Shown: positions 33,274-42,440 of the stretch, piece after piece
Layout: each line of letters starts with the position of its first letter
How positions within the stretch are numbered: the first letter of the stretch is position 1
Assembly: GCA_964235605.1 (NCBI GenBank)
Contig: CAXSCR010000015.1
Span: 1 to 64,000 of the forward strand
Source of the DNA: DATCRE01 sp964235605
GTDB lineage: Bacteria > Bacteroidota > Bacteroidia > Cytophagales > Cyclobacteriaceae
DNA: 64,000 nt
Direction: 5' to 3'
Notes under the pieces: generated by a model
The model's database searches: none
Told to the model about the DNA's origin: nothing
What the model saw: the letters and a program-made list of their open reading frames with translations, nothing else
Made by a program: the position numbers and the translations under genes

Positions 33274-33615
33274 ATGGAAAATATTAAGGCAAAAGCGCAA
33301 AATTTAAGCGAAGATATAGGAGATTACGTTGAGACCTATTTTAAATTATCAGTGCTAAAAACTACAGATAAAGCAAGCGGTTTTGCATCTGTCAGTATAA
33401 TGGGAATCATTGTATGTTTTTTAAGTTTTTGTGTTCTGTTTTTCCTAGGTATTGGCGTAGCACTATGGGCAGGAGAATTATTAAATAATGTTAAAGCTGG
33501 ATATTTTATAGTAGCAGGTTTTTACATTCTAGTTACAGTAGTACTTATTGCATTTAGAGAACAATTATTATTACCAATGGTACGTAACTTTATAATTAAA
33601 AAAGTTTATGAGTAA
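33274..33615 (+). CDS. phage holin-X-like (competence/stress) membrane protein
   Basis: A 113-residue protein resembling the holin-X/DUF1469 group: an amphipathic N terminus (IGDYVETYFKLSVLKTTDKAS) and two membrane helices (about 42-66 and 73-95). Despite the name, family members are usually chromosomal stress proteins and not phage lysis proteins. It overlaps the next gene by eight bases, so the two are coupled. With the YtxH gene it forms the common ytxH-holinX stress set. Confidence 0.78.
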   Translation: MENIKAKAQNLSEDIGDYVETYFKLSVLKTTDKASGFASVSIMGIIVCFLSFCVLFFLGIGVALWAGELLNNVKAGYFIVAGFYILVTVVLIAFREQLLLPMVRNFIIKKVYE

Positions 33616-34057
33616 AATAGAGACATATAACGACCTACTAAAAGAAAAATCACTTCTTGAAGCAACGTTGCTTATGCGACGTGAAAAAATTAAAAGAGAT
33701 ATAAGCGAGATAAAGGAAGGATTATTACCTGTTTCTCATGCTGTTGATAATGTTAAAAAGGTATTTTCTCGCGATCGTCATAATCCTTTAGTTAATATAG
33801 GTCTTAATATGGCCAGTGATTTAGTACTTAAGAAATTTCTTTTAGCAAGAGCAGGCTGGTTTATGAAGTTAGTTGTTCCTTACTTAATAAAGAATTATTC
33901 CTCACATCTCATCAGTCAAAATTCAAACAAAAAATTATTAAACTTTGGTGTTCGTATAAATAAGGATAATACTAGAGATACGCAGTTAAGTAAGATAAGA
34001 ATTCAGAATGGTCACGATAATTTTTTGCACAAGCTGGGCAGTAAATTGAAGAGCTAA
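33608..34057 (+). CDS. unknown protein coupled to holin-X-like gene
   Basis: A 149-residue protein with a charged helical N terminus (about 1-55), a moderately hydrophobic centre (NPLVNIGLNMASDLVLKKFLLARAGWFMKLVVPYLI, about 60-100) and a basic tail. It has no clear membrane helix and no signal peptide. The position, overlapping a holin-X gene after a YtxH gene, is typical for a third component seen in Bacteroidota stress loci, possibly a membrane-associated partner. I do not recognise a named family. Confidence 0.65.
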   Translation: MSKIETYNDLLKEKSLLEATLLMRREKIKRDISEIKEGLLPVSHAVDNVKKVFSRDRHNPLVNIGLNMASDLVLKKFLLARAGWFMKLVVPYLIKNYSSHLISQNSNKKLLNFGVRINKDNTRDTQLSKIRIQNGHDNFLHKLGSKLKS

Positions 34058-34920
34058 TTTAGATGTGGTAATTTGGGTACTGCAGCGCAATAAACCACAT
34101 CAATTGGGCGATGCCTACTATATCGCGCATCGTTCGAAGCTATCTGATTAACCACATTTGAATTTAACTCAAGTTCATTCATCTACAATTTCTGTTCGTT
34201 TGTTTTAGTGATAACCGAACTGTAATACAGCTTTACTAAAAGATATGTTTGGACCCTAAATTATAATTAGAAGCTAATTAGCTGAAATATGAATCTCTCT
34301 CAGAAGTCTGGCAAGTTATGTAACGTTACATTCCTCTATCTTGTAACACGCCTGTGATTGTCTACGCATAAACTTATCAAGAGATTCTGAATTCTATCTG
34401 TAGTATCCAGAATGGAAAGAAGTATAAGATATAAGATCATACCCTGCAATCAAAAATATCACAATAAAATCTGCCTGATTCTTTCATATCTCTAATCTAA
34501 GTTCTTTGATAAATTTTCCAGCTGATCGTTAGTAACATTTTAAAACTACTAATAGCAGGTTGCCGGTATTTCAAAAGCCCCCAATTCGTTTCATCATCGT
34601 TGCCAAAAATTTGTTCGGTAGTTTTCGAATAAAGTGTGATCATCCTGTTAATAACTGCCTTTTCTTCTACTTGTAGTATAATTATAATTAGGCCTTCTAA
34701 ACAACCCAAAGTAGGCTGTAATAACCAAAGCAATTTAGTTAAGAAACAGTGTCTTTCGTCCCGTTATCTTTCATATTCATCCTAGCCGATTGAGATCCAA
34801 CAACGTAGAAATGGGTATCCCATGAATGCTCATTTGACAACTAGGCTTTAAGAATCAAAGAGAAAAAAGATTAAACAACGTAAGCAATTTGGTAAATTTT
34901 CCTTGCATGAGATTGTCATT

Positions 34921-34938
34921 TGTAGAATTTGTTCTACA
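34921..34938. promoter_or_regulatory. TGTAGAA-N4-TTCTACA palindrome upstream of rpoN
   Basis: Perfect seven-base inverted repeat with spacer TTTG. It is centred about 125 bases before the predicted sigma-54-type promoter of rpoN, a usual distance for an enhancer-binding-protein site. The same palindrome with spacer TCGT lies at 46293-46310. Confidence 0.5.
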
Positions 34939-35054
34939 TTTAATAGATCAAGCTAAGCAATGAAATCCTTAAATTAGATTTAAAAAAAATTATTGCATAC
35001 TGATAATCAGTGTTTTACATAAATTCCTAAAATTTAATGGCCCTACAAAAATTT

Positions 35055-35070
35055 TTGGTGTATGGCTTGC
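35055..35070 (+). promoter_or_regulatory. rpoN: sigma-54-type -24/-12 promoter before rpoN
   Basis: TTGG, ten bases, then GC (TTGGTGTATGGCTTGC). The GG-N10-GC spacing and the TTGC at -12 match the sigma-54 consensus TGGCAC-N5-TTGC; the -24 block is TGGTGT. It lies 49 bases before the rpoN ATG and suggests autoregulation. Confidence 0.5.
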
Positions 35071-35104
35071 CTTACAGGCTTCTACAACCCTAAACAAAAA
35101 AATT

Positions 35105-36517
35105 ATGCTAAGGCAAATACATACTCAAAAACAGCATCTTAATGTACTACCACAGCAGATTCAGTTATTAAAATTATTCCATCTTAACACACTCGAACTT
35201 CAACAACGTATTCAAACTGAACTGAATGAAAACCCAGTTTTAGAAGAAGATGTTAATGAAGATGATAAGATAACTGAAGATTCATCTAAAGATACCGTTC
35301 AAGAATATCAGGATGAAGAAGAGTATAGCCACGATGATATACCAGATTATAAAACAGAATACAACAACTATCTAGCTGAAGATAGCATACCACAAAGACC
35401 CATCTCCGAAATTTATGATTTCAGAAAAGATCTAAAAGAACAAATCGGTCTTTGTGTAACAGGTGATAGGGATGTGATGATTGCAGAATACCTAATCGAT
35501 TCATTAAATGATGAAGGTATGCTGGAACAAGATATTAATTCATTAGCTGATGATATCTCTTTCAATAAACACATGATGGTTGAGCCGGTGGAGCTTGAAA
35601 GAATTCGTTGCATAATAAAACAGCTTGAGCCATTCGGAATAGGTTGTATTACCATTAAAGAATTCTTGTTGCTGCAACTTCACAGAATGGATCAAACTAA
35701 TTCAGTTGTTAAAAAAGGAATCCGTTTGTTAGAAGAACATTTTGATGACCTTGCGCATCGTAATGTAGAAAAAGCAGCTTCGAATTTGCAGGTTGATGAG
35801 CATGAACTTCGCACTATTCTACAGTTAATTGGATCTTGCAAAATGAAGCCATTGGCTGAGTCTACCTCATACGCTTCTAATGCAACTATAATTCCTGATT
35901 TTATTATAACCAATGATGGTGATACGATGGAAATCTCATTGTATCGTCAGCGTTCATCAACGCTTTTTATCAATCAATCTTTCTTGAAAATCCTTACCAA
36001 TCAAAATCAAACTGATAAAGGAGCGGTACAATATCTGAAAAGCAAATTGAATTCAGCACAGTGGTTTGTTAATGCTATAAAACAGCGCGAAACAACGATG
36101 CTTACGGTAATGAAAGTAATTATTGATTTGCAATCAGCTTACTTTAAAGAAGGTGATATTCGTTTGTTGAAACCAATGATTTTAAAAAATGTTGCTGATA
36201 GAGCAGGTGTTGATATTTCCACTGTTTCTAGAATTACTTGCAACAAATATGCTGATACACCCTTTGGAACAATCCTATTAAAAGATCTCTTCTCTGAAGG
36301 AATTGAAAATGTACAAGGTGAAGTAATTAGTAACCGCGTTATACAAACAGCAATTGAAGAAGTAGTTGAAAATGAGGATAAAAAGAATCCATATACAGAT
36401 CAGCAACTTGTTGCTATACTATCGTTAAAAGGTTTTAATATCGCACGTAGAACTGTTGCAAAATATCGCGAACAACTTCAAATCCCGGTAGCACAAATGA
36501 GGGCGCTGTGGGCTTAA
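35105..36517 (+). CDS. rpoN: RNA polymerase sigma-54 factor
   Basis: A 470-residue RpoN. Region I (LNVLPQQIQLLKLFHLNTLELQQRIQTELNENPVLEED, residues 13-50) binds activators; an acidic region II follows; region III holds the core-binding and helix-turn-helix parts, and the RpoN box ARRTVAKYRE is near the C terminus (about 449-458). Sigma-54 directs polymerase to -24/-12 promoters and needs an NtrC-type ATPase. Such an activator is encoded 88 bases downstream, followed by two histidine kinases, so the whole control system is in one place. A sigma-54-like site precedes this gene. Confidence 0.97.
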   Translation: MLRQIHTQKQHLNVLPQQIQLLKLFHLNTLELQQRIQTELNENPVLEEDVNEDDKITEDSSKDTVQEYQDEEEYSHDDIPDYKTEYNNYLAEDSIPQRPISEIYDFRKDLKEQIGLCVTGDRDVMIAEYLIDSLNDEGMLEQDINSLADDISFNKHMMVEPVELERIRCIIKQLEPFGIGCITIKEFLLLQLHRMDQTNSVVKKGIRLLEEHFDDLAHRNVEKAASNLQVDEHELRTILQLIGSCKMKPLAESTSYASNATIIPDFIITNDGDTMEISLYRQRSSTLFINQSFLKILTNQNQTDKGAVQYLKSKLNSAQWFVNAIKQRETTMLTVMKVIIDLQSAYFKEGDIRLLKPMILKNVADRAGVDISTVSRITCNKYADTPFGTILLKDLFSEGIENVQGEVISNRVIQTAIEEVVENEDKKNPYTDQQLVAILSLKGFNIARRTVAKYREQLQIPVAQMRALWA

Positions 36518-36605
36518 CGCTGGAACAATTTTCTATATACAGATAATAGTAACAAGGAAATACCTTGTAGATCCATAACAATTTAATTTCTTCACTTAAA
36601 CCTAT

Positions 36606-38099
36606 ATGCAAAAGATTTTAGTTATTGATGATGACCGGGACATGCGTCTTTTATTAACAAGGTATCTCCAAAAACATGATTTTGAAGTTATTGAGGCAGC
36701 TAATGGAAAGTCTGCACTTGAAATATTAGAGAAAACGGAGCCTCAGGTTATTCTTTGCGACTTTAAACTTGGCGATATGAATGGAAATGATCTTCTAAGC
36801 AAGATCAAGGAGCATTACCGACACATACCAGTCATTATTATAACCGGATACGGCGACATTAAAGTTGCTGTAGAAGTCATGAAATTAGGTGCATTTGATT
36901 ATGTAACTAAGCCCCTATTTCCGGATGAAATTTTATTAACAATTAAAAAGGCATTGCGCACATCAGCAGCGCCTGCTGCGTCAGCCAGTTCGACATCTGT
37001 CGCACCTACGCAACAAAACGATAAGAAACAATCTGAGATAACCGTTTCAGGCCAATATATTTTTGGTGACAGCCCGCATTTTAAAAACCTGCTCGAGCAG
37101 ATTAACCGAGTGGGTCCTACAAATTATAGTGTAATTATCTATGGTGAAACCGGTAGTGGCAAAGAAGCGATTGCCCAAGAAATTCATAAAAGAAGCAATA
37201 GAAAAAACAAACCCTTTGTAGCCATTGACTGTGGTGCGCTTTCAAAAGAATTAGCAGGAAGCGAATTGTTCGGTCATGAAAAAGGTGCCTTTACTGGTGC
37301 GTTGTTTCAAAAAGTCGGCAGTTTTGAAATCGCTAATAGCGGAACTATTTTCTTAGATGAAATTGCCAATTTACCTTACGATGTTCAAGTCTCTTTACTT
37401 CGCGTAGTGCAAGAACGCAAAATGCGTCGGGTAGGAGGCACAAAAGACATTGATTTAGATGTGCGCATTATTGTAGCGAGTAATGAGCCGCTTTGGAGCA
37501 GCGCGCAAAAGTCAAAACTTAAATTTAGAGAAGATTTGTTTCATAGATTTAATGAATTCAGCATAACAGTACCGCCTTTAAGAGAAAGAAAGGAAGATAT
37601 AAAAACATTTTCAAATCACTTCCTGAAGCTTACTAATACAGAACTAGGTAAAAGCATTAAAGGATTTACCCCTGAGGTAGAAAACATTTTTAGAAGTTAC
37701 GTTTGGTATGGAAACCTGCGCGAGCTTAAAAATGTCGTTAAGCGAGCAACCTTATTGACTGACGCAGATTATATAGACGTTCGCAGTCTTCCTTTCGAAA
37801 TCACGAACTTCTCAAAATTACAATTCGATAGTAATAGTAACAACAATGTCGAACCCGCACCGGACCAAGAAGAAGTTGTAGAAGACATACCATTTGTAAC
37901 GTCGAGCCATACTAGCCCAGTACCTGAAAACTTTCCTAATGTATTAAAAGCAGTTGGCATTGACGCTGAGTATGAGCTTATTGTTAAAGTTTTGAAACAG
38001 GTAAAGTTCAATAAAAGTAAAGCAGCTAAACTATTAAACATTGATCGCAAAACACTTTACAATAAGTTAGAGCAATATCAGTTACTGAACGAAAAGTAA
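36606..38099 (+). CDS. sigma-54-dependent response regulator (NtrC type)
   Basis: A 497-residue enhancer-binding protein: receiver domain (1-120, acceptor Asp52 in ILCDFKLGD, Lys in TKPLFPDE), AAA+ domain (about 150-390) with Walker A GETGSGKEA (180-188), the sigma-54 contact loop GAFTGA (227-232) and Walker B GTIFLDEI, and a C-terminal Fis-type helix-turn-helix (NKSKAAKLLNIDRKTLYNKLEQY). It activates polymerase carrying RpoN, whose gene is just upstream. The next kinase gene starts one base after its stop codon, making that kinase the probable partner. The TGTAGAA palindromes are candidate binding sites. Confidence 0.96.
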   Translation: MQKILVIDDDRDMRLLLTRYLQKHDFEVIEAANGKSALEILEKTEPQVILCDFKLGDMNGNDLLSKIKEHYRHIPVIIITGYGDIKVAVEVMKLGAFDYVTKPLFPDEILLTIKKALRTSAAPAASASSTSVAPTQQNDKKQSEITVSGQYIFGDSPHFKNLLEQINRVGPTNYSVIIYGETGSGKEAIAQEIHKRSNRKNKPFVAIDCGALSKELAGSELFGHEKGAFTGALFQKVGSFEIANSGTIFLDEIANLPYDVQVSLLRVVQERKMRRVGGTKDIDLDVRIIVASNEPLWSSAQKSKLKFREDLFHRFNEFSITVPPLRERKEDIKTFSNHFLKLTNTELGKSIKGFTPEVENIFRSYVWYGNLRELKNVVKRATLLTDADYIDVRSLPFEITNFSKLQFDSNSNNNVEPAPDQEEVVEDIPFVTSSHTSPVPENFPNVLKAVGIDAEYELIVKVLKQVKFNKSKAAKLLNIDRKTLYNKLEQYQLLNEK

Positions 38100-38100
38100 G

Positions 38101-40083
38101 ATGACAGAAGAAAGCACGACTTGTTTAAACCAACTAGACCATCAGGAGACAGTTGGCTGGAAGGATGGCGACTTCCCAAAAGAAATTTATGACTTTGTGC
38201 CGAACATCATCTACGTATACGATGCAGACAGTAAACAACTTAGTTATGTTAATAAAAAAATAACTGAAGTATTGGGTTACTCTTTTGAAGACCTGAAGGC
38301 CTTTAACCACGACATTAGCAAGGTCATTTTTAACGAAGACCTAAAAGATGTTCTTAAAGAATTAGAAAAATATAATCACCTTAAAGATCACGATAGCCAT
38401 TCCTATAAATGTAGGTTTAATTGTAAAGAAGGAAGCTGGCGCCACTTCCATGTCACGGGTAGAGTATTAAAACGTGGCGCGAATGGTAAAGCATCTTCTT
38501 TGCTATTTATAGCGCAAGACGTAACGGACCACGTGCAGTCTACAGAAGAAGCTCAAAGTTTAAAAGAGTTAGTAAAAGAGACTGAAGATATGCTTGAATT
38601 TGGCACCTGGAATTGGGATGTTAAATCAGGTGAAATGAAATGGAGTACGGGAATTTTTACGCTCTTAAAACACGAACAAAAGAAAGTCAATAAAACTACA
38701 AAAGATCAATATCTAAGTTATGTAGTTCAAGAAGACAGTGATGAACTGAAGAAAATATTTGACAAAGTATTAATTAATAAAAAGAACTTCGAGAAAGAGT
38801 ATACGCTCATAACGAATGATGGTGAAGAGAAAAAAGTATATAGTAAGGCCAAAGTTATTTTAAACGACGAAAATGAAGTTGTAAAAGTATTGGGCATTAC
38901 AAGACATATATCTGAATATACCGAACTCTACACCAGCCTGGCTAATTATAAAAAGATGTCTTTGGAGAAAGAGGAATTTTTAGGTCATGGTTCATGGGAG
39001 ATCAATTATTTTAATCAAACCGTAGAGTGGTCTGACGGTATGTATCGGTTATTTGGTTATAATGAGACTGACATAGGGAAGCTTACCGTTGATGAGCAAT
39101 TATACAAACTGCACATGACCCAAGATGCCTTTGACATAAGTAGAAAACATATTGACGTTTCTAATATAAAGGAAGACCAAAGCAGTTACATGAGTGAATA
39201 TGAGATCACGACTGCGAACGGTATTGTAAAAAAACTTGAATCATTTGGCAAAGTTTTACGCGATAGAAAGGGTAAACCTGTAAAATTAATCGGCACCACG
39301 CGTGATGTAACGCAGCTAAGAAATTATGAGCGCGAATTAGAAAAGAAAATTATCGAATTGAAGCGGTCCAATAAAGACCTTGAAGATTTTGCTTACATAG
39401 CCTCTCATGATATACAAGAGCCACTTAGAAAAATTATCTCCTTCAGCGAGCGGCTAAAAACCAAATTCACTGATGATTTAAAAGACGAAGCAAAAAATTA
39501 CCTCGATCGAATCATGTCTGCAACAAAAAATGCGCGTTTTCTTGTTGATGGATTAATGGATTTCTCCAGACTCACCAGTGAAGAACAGACCTTTGTAAAG
39601 ACTGATCTTAACACCCTTTTACATGAAGTTAAGACAGAATTAGAATTAAAAATCGAAGAAACTAAAACTGTTTTAGATATACAGCAACTGCCAACCGTTG
39701 AGGCTGTACCCGTTCAGCTCAAACAAATGTTTTCTAATCTTATACTAAATTCTATTAAGTTTAGAAGACCTGAGACTACACCTGAAATACACATCCACAG
39801 TAAAAAATTATCGCGAGCTGATTTAATTACTTATAATTTAGACTTGACAAAATCATATCATCACCTCAGCATTAAAGATAATGGTATAGGTTTCGAAGAT
39901 GAGTACGTAGAAAAAATATTTGAGATGTTTCAACGTTTACATAGCAAGGCCGATTACCCTGGTGCGGGCATTGGGTTAGCATTATGTAAAAAGATCACTA
40001 AAAACCATAACGGAATCATTTTTGCCTCGAGCACACTTGATAAAGGCACTACTTTTTCTATTATCTTACCCGAAATACAATAA
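38101..40083 (+). CDS. PAS-domain sensor histidine kinase
   Basis: A 660-residue kinase with no membrane segments. Three PAS/PAC units occupy about residues 25-150, 165-280 and 290-410 (first one: NIIYVYDADSKQLSYVNKKITEVLGY). A short coiled coil leads to HisKA with the phospho-acceptor in FAYIASHDIQEPLRK (near 435) and an HATPase domain with N box NLILNSIKF, DNGIGF and GAGIGLALCKKI. It is cytoplasmic and so probably senses an internal signal. It follows the NtrC-type regulator by one base and precedes a REC-PAS kinase by seven bases: a single signalling operon. Confidence 0.93.
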   Translation: MTEESTTCLNQLDHQETVGWKDGDFPKEIYDFVPNIIYVYDADSKQLSYVNKKITEVLGYSFEDLKAFNHDISKVIFNEDLKDVLKELEKYNHLKDHDSHSYKCRFNCKEGSWRHFHVTGRVLKRGANGKASSLLFIAQDVTDHVQSTEEAQSLKELVKETEDMLEFGTWNWDVKSGEMKWSTGIFTLLKHEQKKVNKTTKDQYLSYVVQEDSDELKKIFDKVLINKKNFEKEYTLITNDGEEKKVYSKAKVILNDENEVVKVLGITRHISEYTELYTSLANYKKMSLEKEEFLGHGSWEINYFNQTVEWSDGMYRLFGYNETDIGKLTVDEQLYKLHMTQDAFDISRKHIDVSNIKEDQSSYMSEYEITTANGIVKKLESFGKVLRDRKGKPVKLIGTTRDVTQLRNYERELEKKIIELKRSNKDLEDFAYIASHDIQEPLRKIISFSERLKTKFTDDLKDEAKNYLDRIMSATKNARFLVDGLMDFSRLTSEEQTFVKTDLNTLLHEVKTELELKIEETKTVLDIQQLPTVEAVPVQLKQMFSNLILNSIKFRRPETTPEIHIHSKKLSRADLITYNLDLTKSYHHLSIKDNGIGFEDEYVEKIFEMFQRLHSKADYPGAGIGLALCKKITKNHNGIIFASSTLDKGTTFSIILPEIQ

Positions 40084-40090
40084 TGATATC

Positions 40091-41533
40091 ATGCAAATTT
40101 CTGCTGCCTCACCTTTAGTAGTAAAGGTATTAATTGTTGATGACGATGAGGATGATTTTTTTATTACCAGCGAATACATTCGTGACATTACCACCAGATC
40201 TTTTCAGATAGATTGGTGCTCAACTTATGGTGAGGCCTTAAACCATATCTTAAAAGCTTCTTACGACGTGTACTTTATAGACTACCGTCTTAATGTTAAG
40301 ACTGGTATTGATCTTCTTAAAGAGGCTATGAAGCACCAATGCGAGGAACCAATAATATTACTAACTGGTAAAGGAAATCAAAAAATAGATATGGAAGCTA
40401 TGCGCTTAGGTGCTGTAGATTACCTTATAAAATCTGATTTAAATAGTGAAAAACTAGAACGATGTATCCGCTACGCTTTAGAACGTGCATCCACATTGAA
40501 GAAACTGCGAAGCAGCGAACGCCAGTATCGAAATATTTTTGAAAAAACGAATGACGTTATTTTTATAGCAGATAACGCACTACAAGTAAAAAATGTAAAC
40601 CGCGCAGCAAATATATTGTTAGGTTATAGCGATGACTATGCTATGAATCTGTATGAACTCTTTGCCCAAGAAGCTGACAAAGAGAGCGTGAAGATGAAAT
40701 TAAAAATAGAAAACAAGGTAGAAGATTTCCAGGTTGAGTTAATAACTCAAAACAACGACAAGAAAATGTGCATTCTGTCTGCATCCGTAGAATCTGATTT
40801 ACGTGGCAATCAATATGTACAAGGGATTATTCATGATATCACGCTGATTAAAAAGGCTGAAGAGATAACCCTACAATCAGAAAAACTCGAGGCTAAAGGG
40901 AGAGTTATACGCACACTTGCCCACGAAGTAAGAAATCCACTCAATAACATCAACTTATCTCTAGAAAATCTTAAAAGTGAAACTTCACAGGAGGCTAAAG
41001 AATATATAGAAATCATACAACGCAACAGCAAACGCATAGAGGATCTTATTAATGAACTAATGGACTCTAGTAGATATTATAAGATGAAGATGGCTGTGAT
41101 GCCGCTTCAATCCGTTATGGATGAAGCGATAACACGCGCTGTTGATCGCATCGCTTTACATAAAGTTAAACTTCATCTTGATTATGATAATACGCCAGCC
41201 CTAGCTATGGTGGATAAAGAGAAAATGAAGATCGCCTTTCTTAATATCATTATTAACGCAATTGAAGCAATGCATGAAGGAAAAGGTTTATTATCAATAA
41301 CTATAAGCAAGAAGCAAGATTTTCACTTAGTTCAAATCACTGATAACGGATGTGGGATGCCCGAAGAAGCCATCGGACGTCTTTTCGAGCCTTACTATAC
41401 TTCTAAGCCCACAGGTTTAGGATTAGGACTTGCAACTACCTATGCAATTATGCAATCGCATAAAGCATCTATTAACGTAACAACGAAAATGGATAAAGGA
41501 ACAACATTTACGTTACAATTTACTTCATTATAA
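40091..41533 (+). CDS. hybrid kinase: receiver-PAS-HisKA-HATPase
   Basis: About 480 residues with a receiver domain first (about 10-130; VLIVDDDEDDFF, acceptor Asp in VYFIDYRLNVKTG, Lys in YLIKSD), a PAS domain (about 145-255), HisKA (His in TLAHEVRNPLNN) and HATPase (DNGCGMPEEAIGRLFEPYYTSKPTGLGLGLA). The receiver-first order suggests it can be tuned by the preceding kinase in a relay. I start at 40091 since the longer frame from 40022 would overlap the upstream gene by 62 bases and add unrelated residues. It ends the rpoN signalling cluster. Confidence 0.93.
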   Translation: MQISAASPLVVKVLIVDDDEDDFFITSEYIRDITTRSFQIDWCSTYGEALNHILKASYDVYFIDYRLNVKTGIDLLKEAMKHQCEEPIILLTGKGNQKIDMEAMRLGAVDYLIKSDLNSEKLERCIRYALERASTLKKLRSSERQYRNIFEKTNDVIFIADNALQVKNVNRAANILLGYSDDYAMNLYELFAQEADKESVKMKLKIENKVEDFQVELITQNNDKKMCILSASVESDLRGNQYVQGIIHDITLIKKAEEITLQSEKLEAKGRVIRTLAHEVRNPLNNINLSLENLKSETSQEAKEYIEIIQRNSKRIEDLINELMDSSRYYKMKMAVMPLQSVMDEAITRAVDRIALHKVKLHLDYDNTPALAMVDKEKMKIAFLNIIINAIEAMHEGKGLLSITISKKQDFHLVQITDNGCGMPEEAIGRLFEPYYTSKPTGLGLGLATTYAIMQSHKASINVTTKMDKGTTFTLQFTSL

Positions 41534-41604
41534 TTCATCAAGCAATTCCATTTAATTATTGCATGATAAACATAGTGCCATTAATTATACCTGATGGTTT
41601 GATA

Positions 41605-41636
41605 TAAAAAAAACTCCGGATATACCGGAGTTTTAT
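41605..41636. terminator. bidirectional terminator
   Basis: AAACTCCGG and CCGGAGTTT pair around ATATA with A and T tracts on either side. It lies between convergent genes, the hybrid kinase and the PorT-like barrel. Confidence 0.88.
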
Positions 41637-41654
41637 TATGTAATTTTATTCTTA

Positions 41655-42332
41655 CTAAAATGCGAAGCCAATATAAAATGTTAGAGCGCTATTTTTAGAA
41701 TTCTGAGTTAATGAGCCAGATAAAGATCCTGATTCACCAACCTCTCGTAGTCCATAATTATATCTCGCTCCTAAAGTGAAATTTTGAACGTCAATAGCTA
41801 ACCCTGCAAGTAATCCATAATCTATACGATTAAAATCCTCTGCGTTTAGATTCTTTGCGTTATTTATAGTGCCATCTTTCTTCATGTCAGTTATATTAAC
41901 ACCTGCCAAGTAAGCCCCATAGGCTCCCGCATGAATATTTAGATTCTTTGCTAAGTTTACTACCAACGATACCGGTAGCTCGACATAATTCAAGTTAAAT
42001 CTATATTCACCTGAACCGCTATATAAAAGACTGGAAGCATAGGTTATCTTCGAACCTTTACTACTATATAATAACTCTGGTTGAATTGATAAACCTCTTA
42101 CCAAAGGAATCTTAGCAAACACACCAATATTAGCCCCTACTTTCATATTCTCATCTTGTACGTCATCCACATATAAGTTGCTAAGATTAACACCACCCTT
42201 GATACCAAACTTAGGTGAGATGTCAGTCTCAGTGGAGGTTTCTTGCTCTTGGGAATATGCAGCTGGGCTAAATGCAATTACGCTCAGACAAGTAAAGCCT
42301 GCATACAAAGTTTTGGTTAATAAGTTTTTCAT
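41655..42332 (-). CDS. PorT-like outer-membrane beta-barrel protein
   Basis: A 225-residue protein. A signal peptide (ending YSQ) precedes a short acidic segment and an eight-strand barrel typical of the PorT/outer-membrane beta-barrel domain family (FGIKGGVNLSNLYVDD start, IQPELLYSSKGSK, LNYVELPVSLVVNL, closing phenylalanine). It belongs to a large Bacteroidota group of small outer-membrane proteins of unknown role; I do not claim it is the T9SS PorT. A TGGCAT element 45 bases upstream links it to the stress set. YihY lies upstream on the same strand. Confidence 0.85.
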   Translation of the reverse strand: MKNLLTKTLYAGFTCLSVIAFSPAAYSQEQETSTETDISPKFGIKGGVNLSNLYVDDVQDENMKVGANIGVFAKIPLVRGLSIQPELLYSSKGSKITYASSLLYSGSGEYRFNLNYVELPVSLVVNLAKNLNIHAGAYGAYLAGVNITDMKKDGTINNAKNLNAEDFNRIDYGLLAGLAIDVQNFTLGARYNYGLREVGESGSLSGSLTQNSKNSALTFYIGFAF

Positions 42333-42358
42333 ATTTTGTTTTATTTTATTGTCAATAT

Positions 42359-42377
42359 GTATAAAAAAGGCATGCCA
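42359..42377 (-). promoter_or_regulatory. TGGCA/T-run promoter-like element before PorT-like gene
   Basis: TGGCATGCCTTTTTTATAC on the minus strand, 45 bases before the ATG. With the ytxH site it shares TGGCAY and TTTTTATAC. Confidence 0.45.
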
Positions 42378-42440
42378 CTTAACTCAAAATTAAATAAACC
42401 TATCAAAAGAAGGAGGATCAACTATTCAAAATACTATAAC

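Larger units (their letters stand above)
34058..35104. other. long intergenic region before rpoN
   Basis: About 1,050 bases without a convincing gene. A 78-codon minus-strand frame (34497-34733) is the best candidate but has no family resemblance or regulatory signals, so it is left out. Visible structures are a perfect 12-base palindrome TGTAACGTTACA (34319-34330), the TGTAGAA-N4-TTCTACA palindrome (34921-34938) and a sigma-54-type promoter (35055-35070). The length suggests a complex regulatory region or gene decay. Confidence 0.5.

Noticed and set aside
33274..33615. holin-like gene as a sign of prophage
   Set aside because: Holin-X-like proteins are mostly chromosomal stress proteins; there are no capsid, tail, integrase or lysin genes nearby.
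34497..34733. 78-codon minus-strand frame before rpoN
   Set aside because: Possibly a gene remnant, but no family, no promoter and no conserved motif can be shown.
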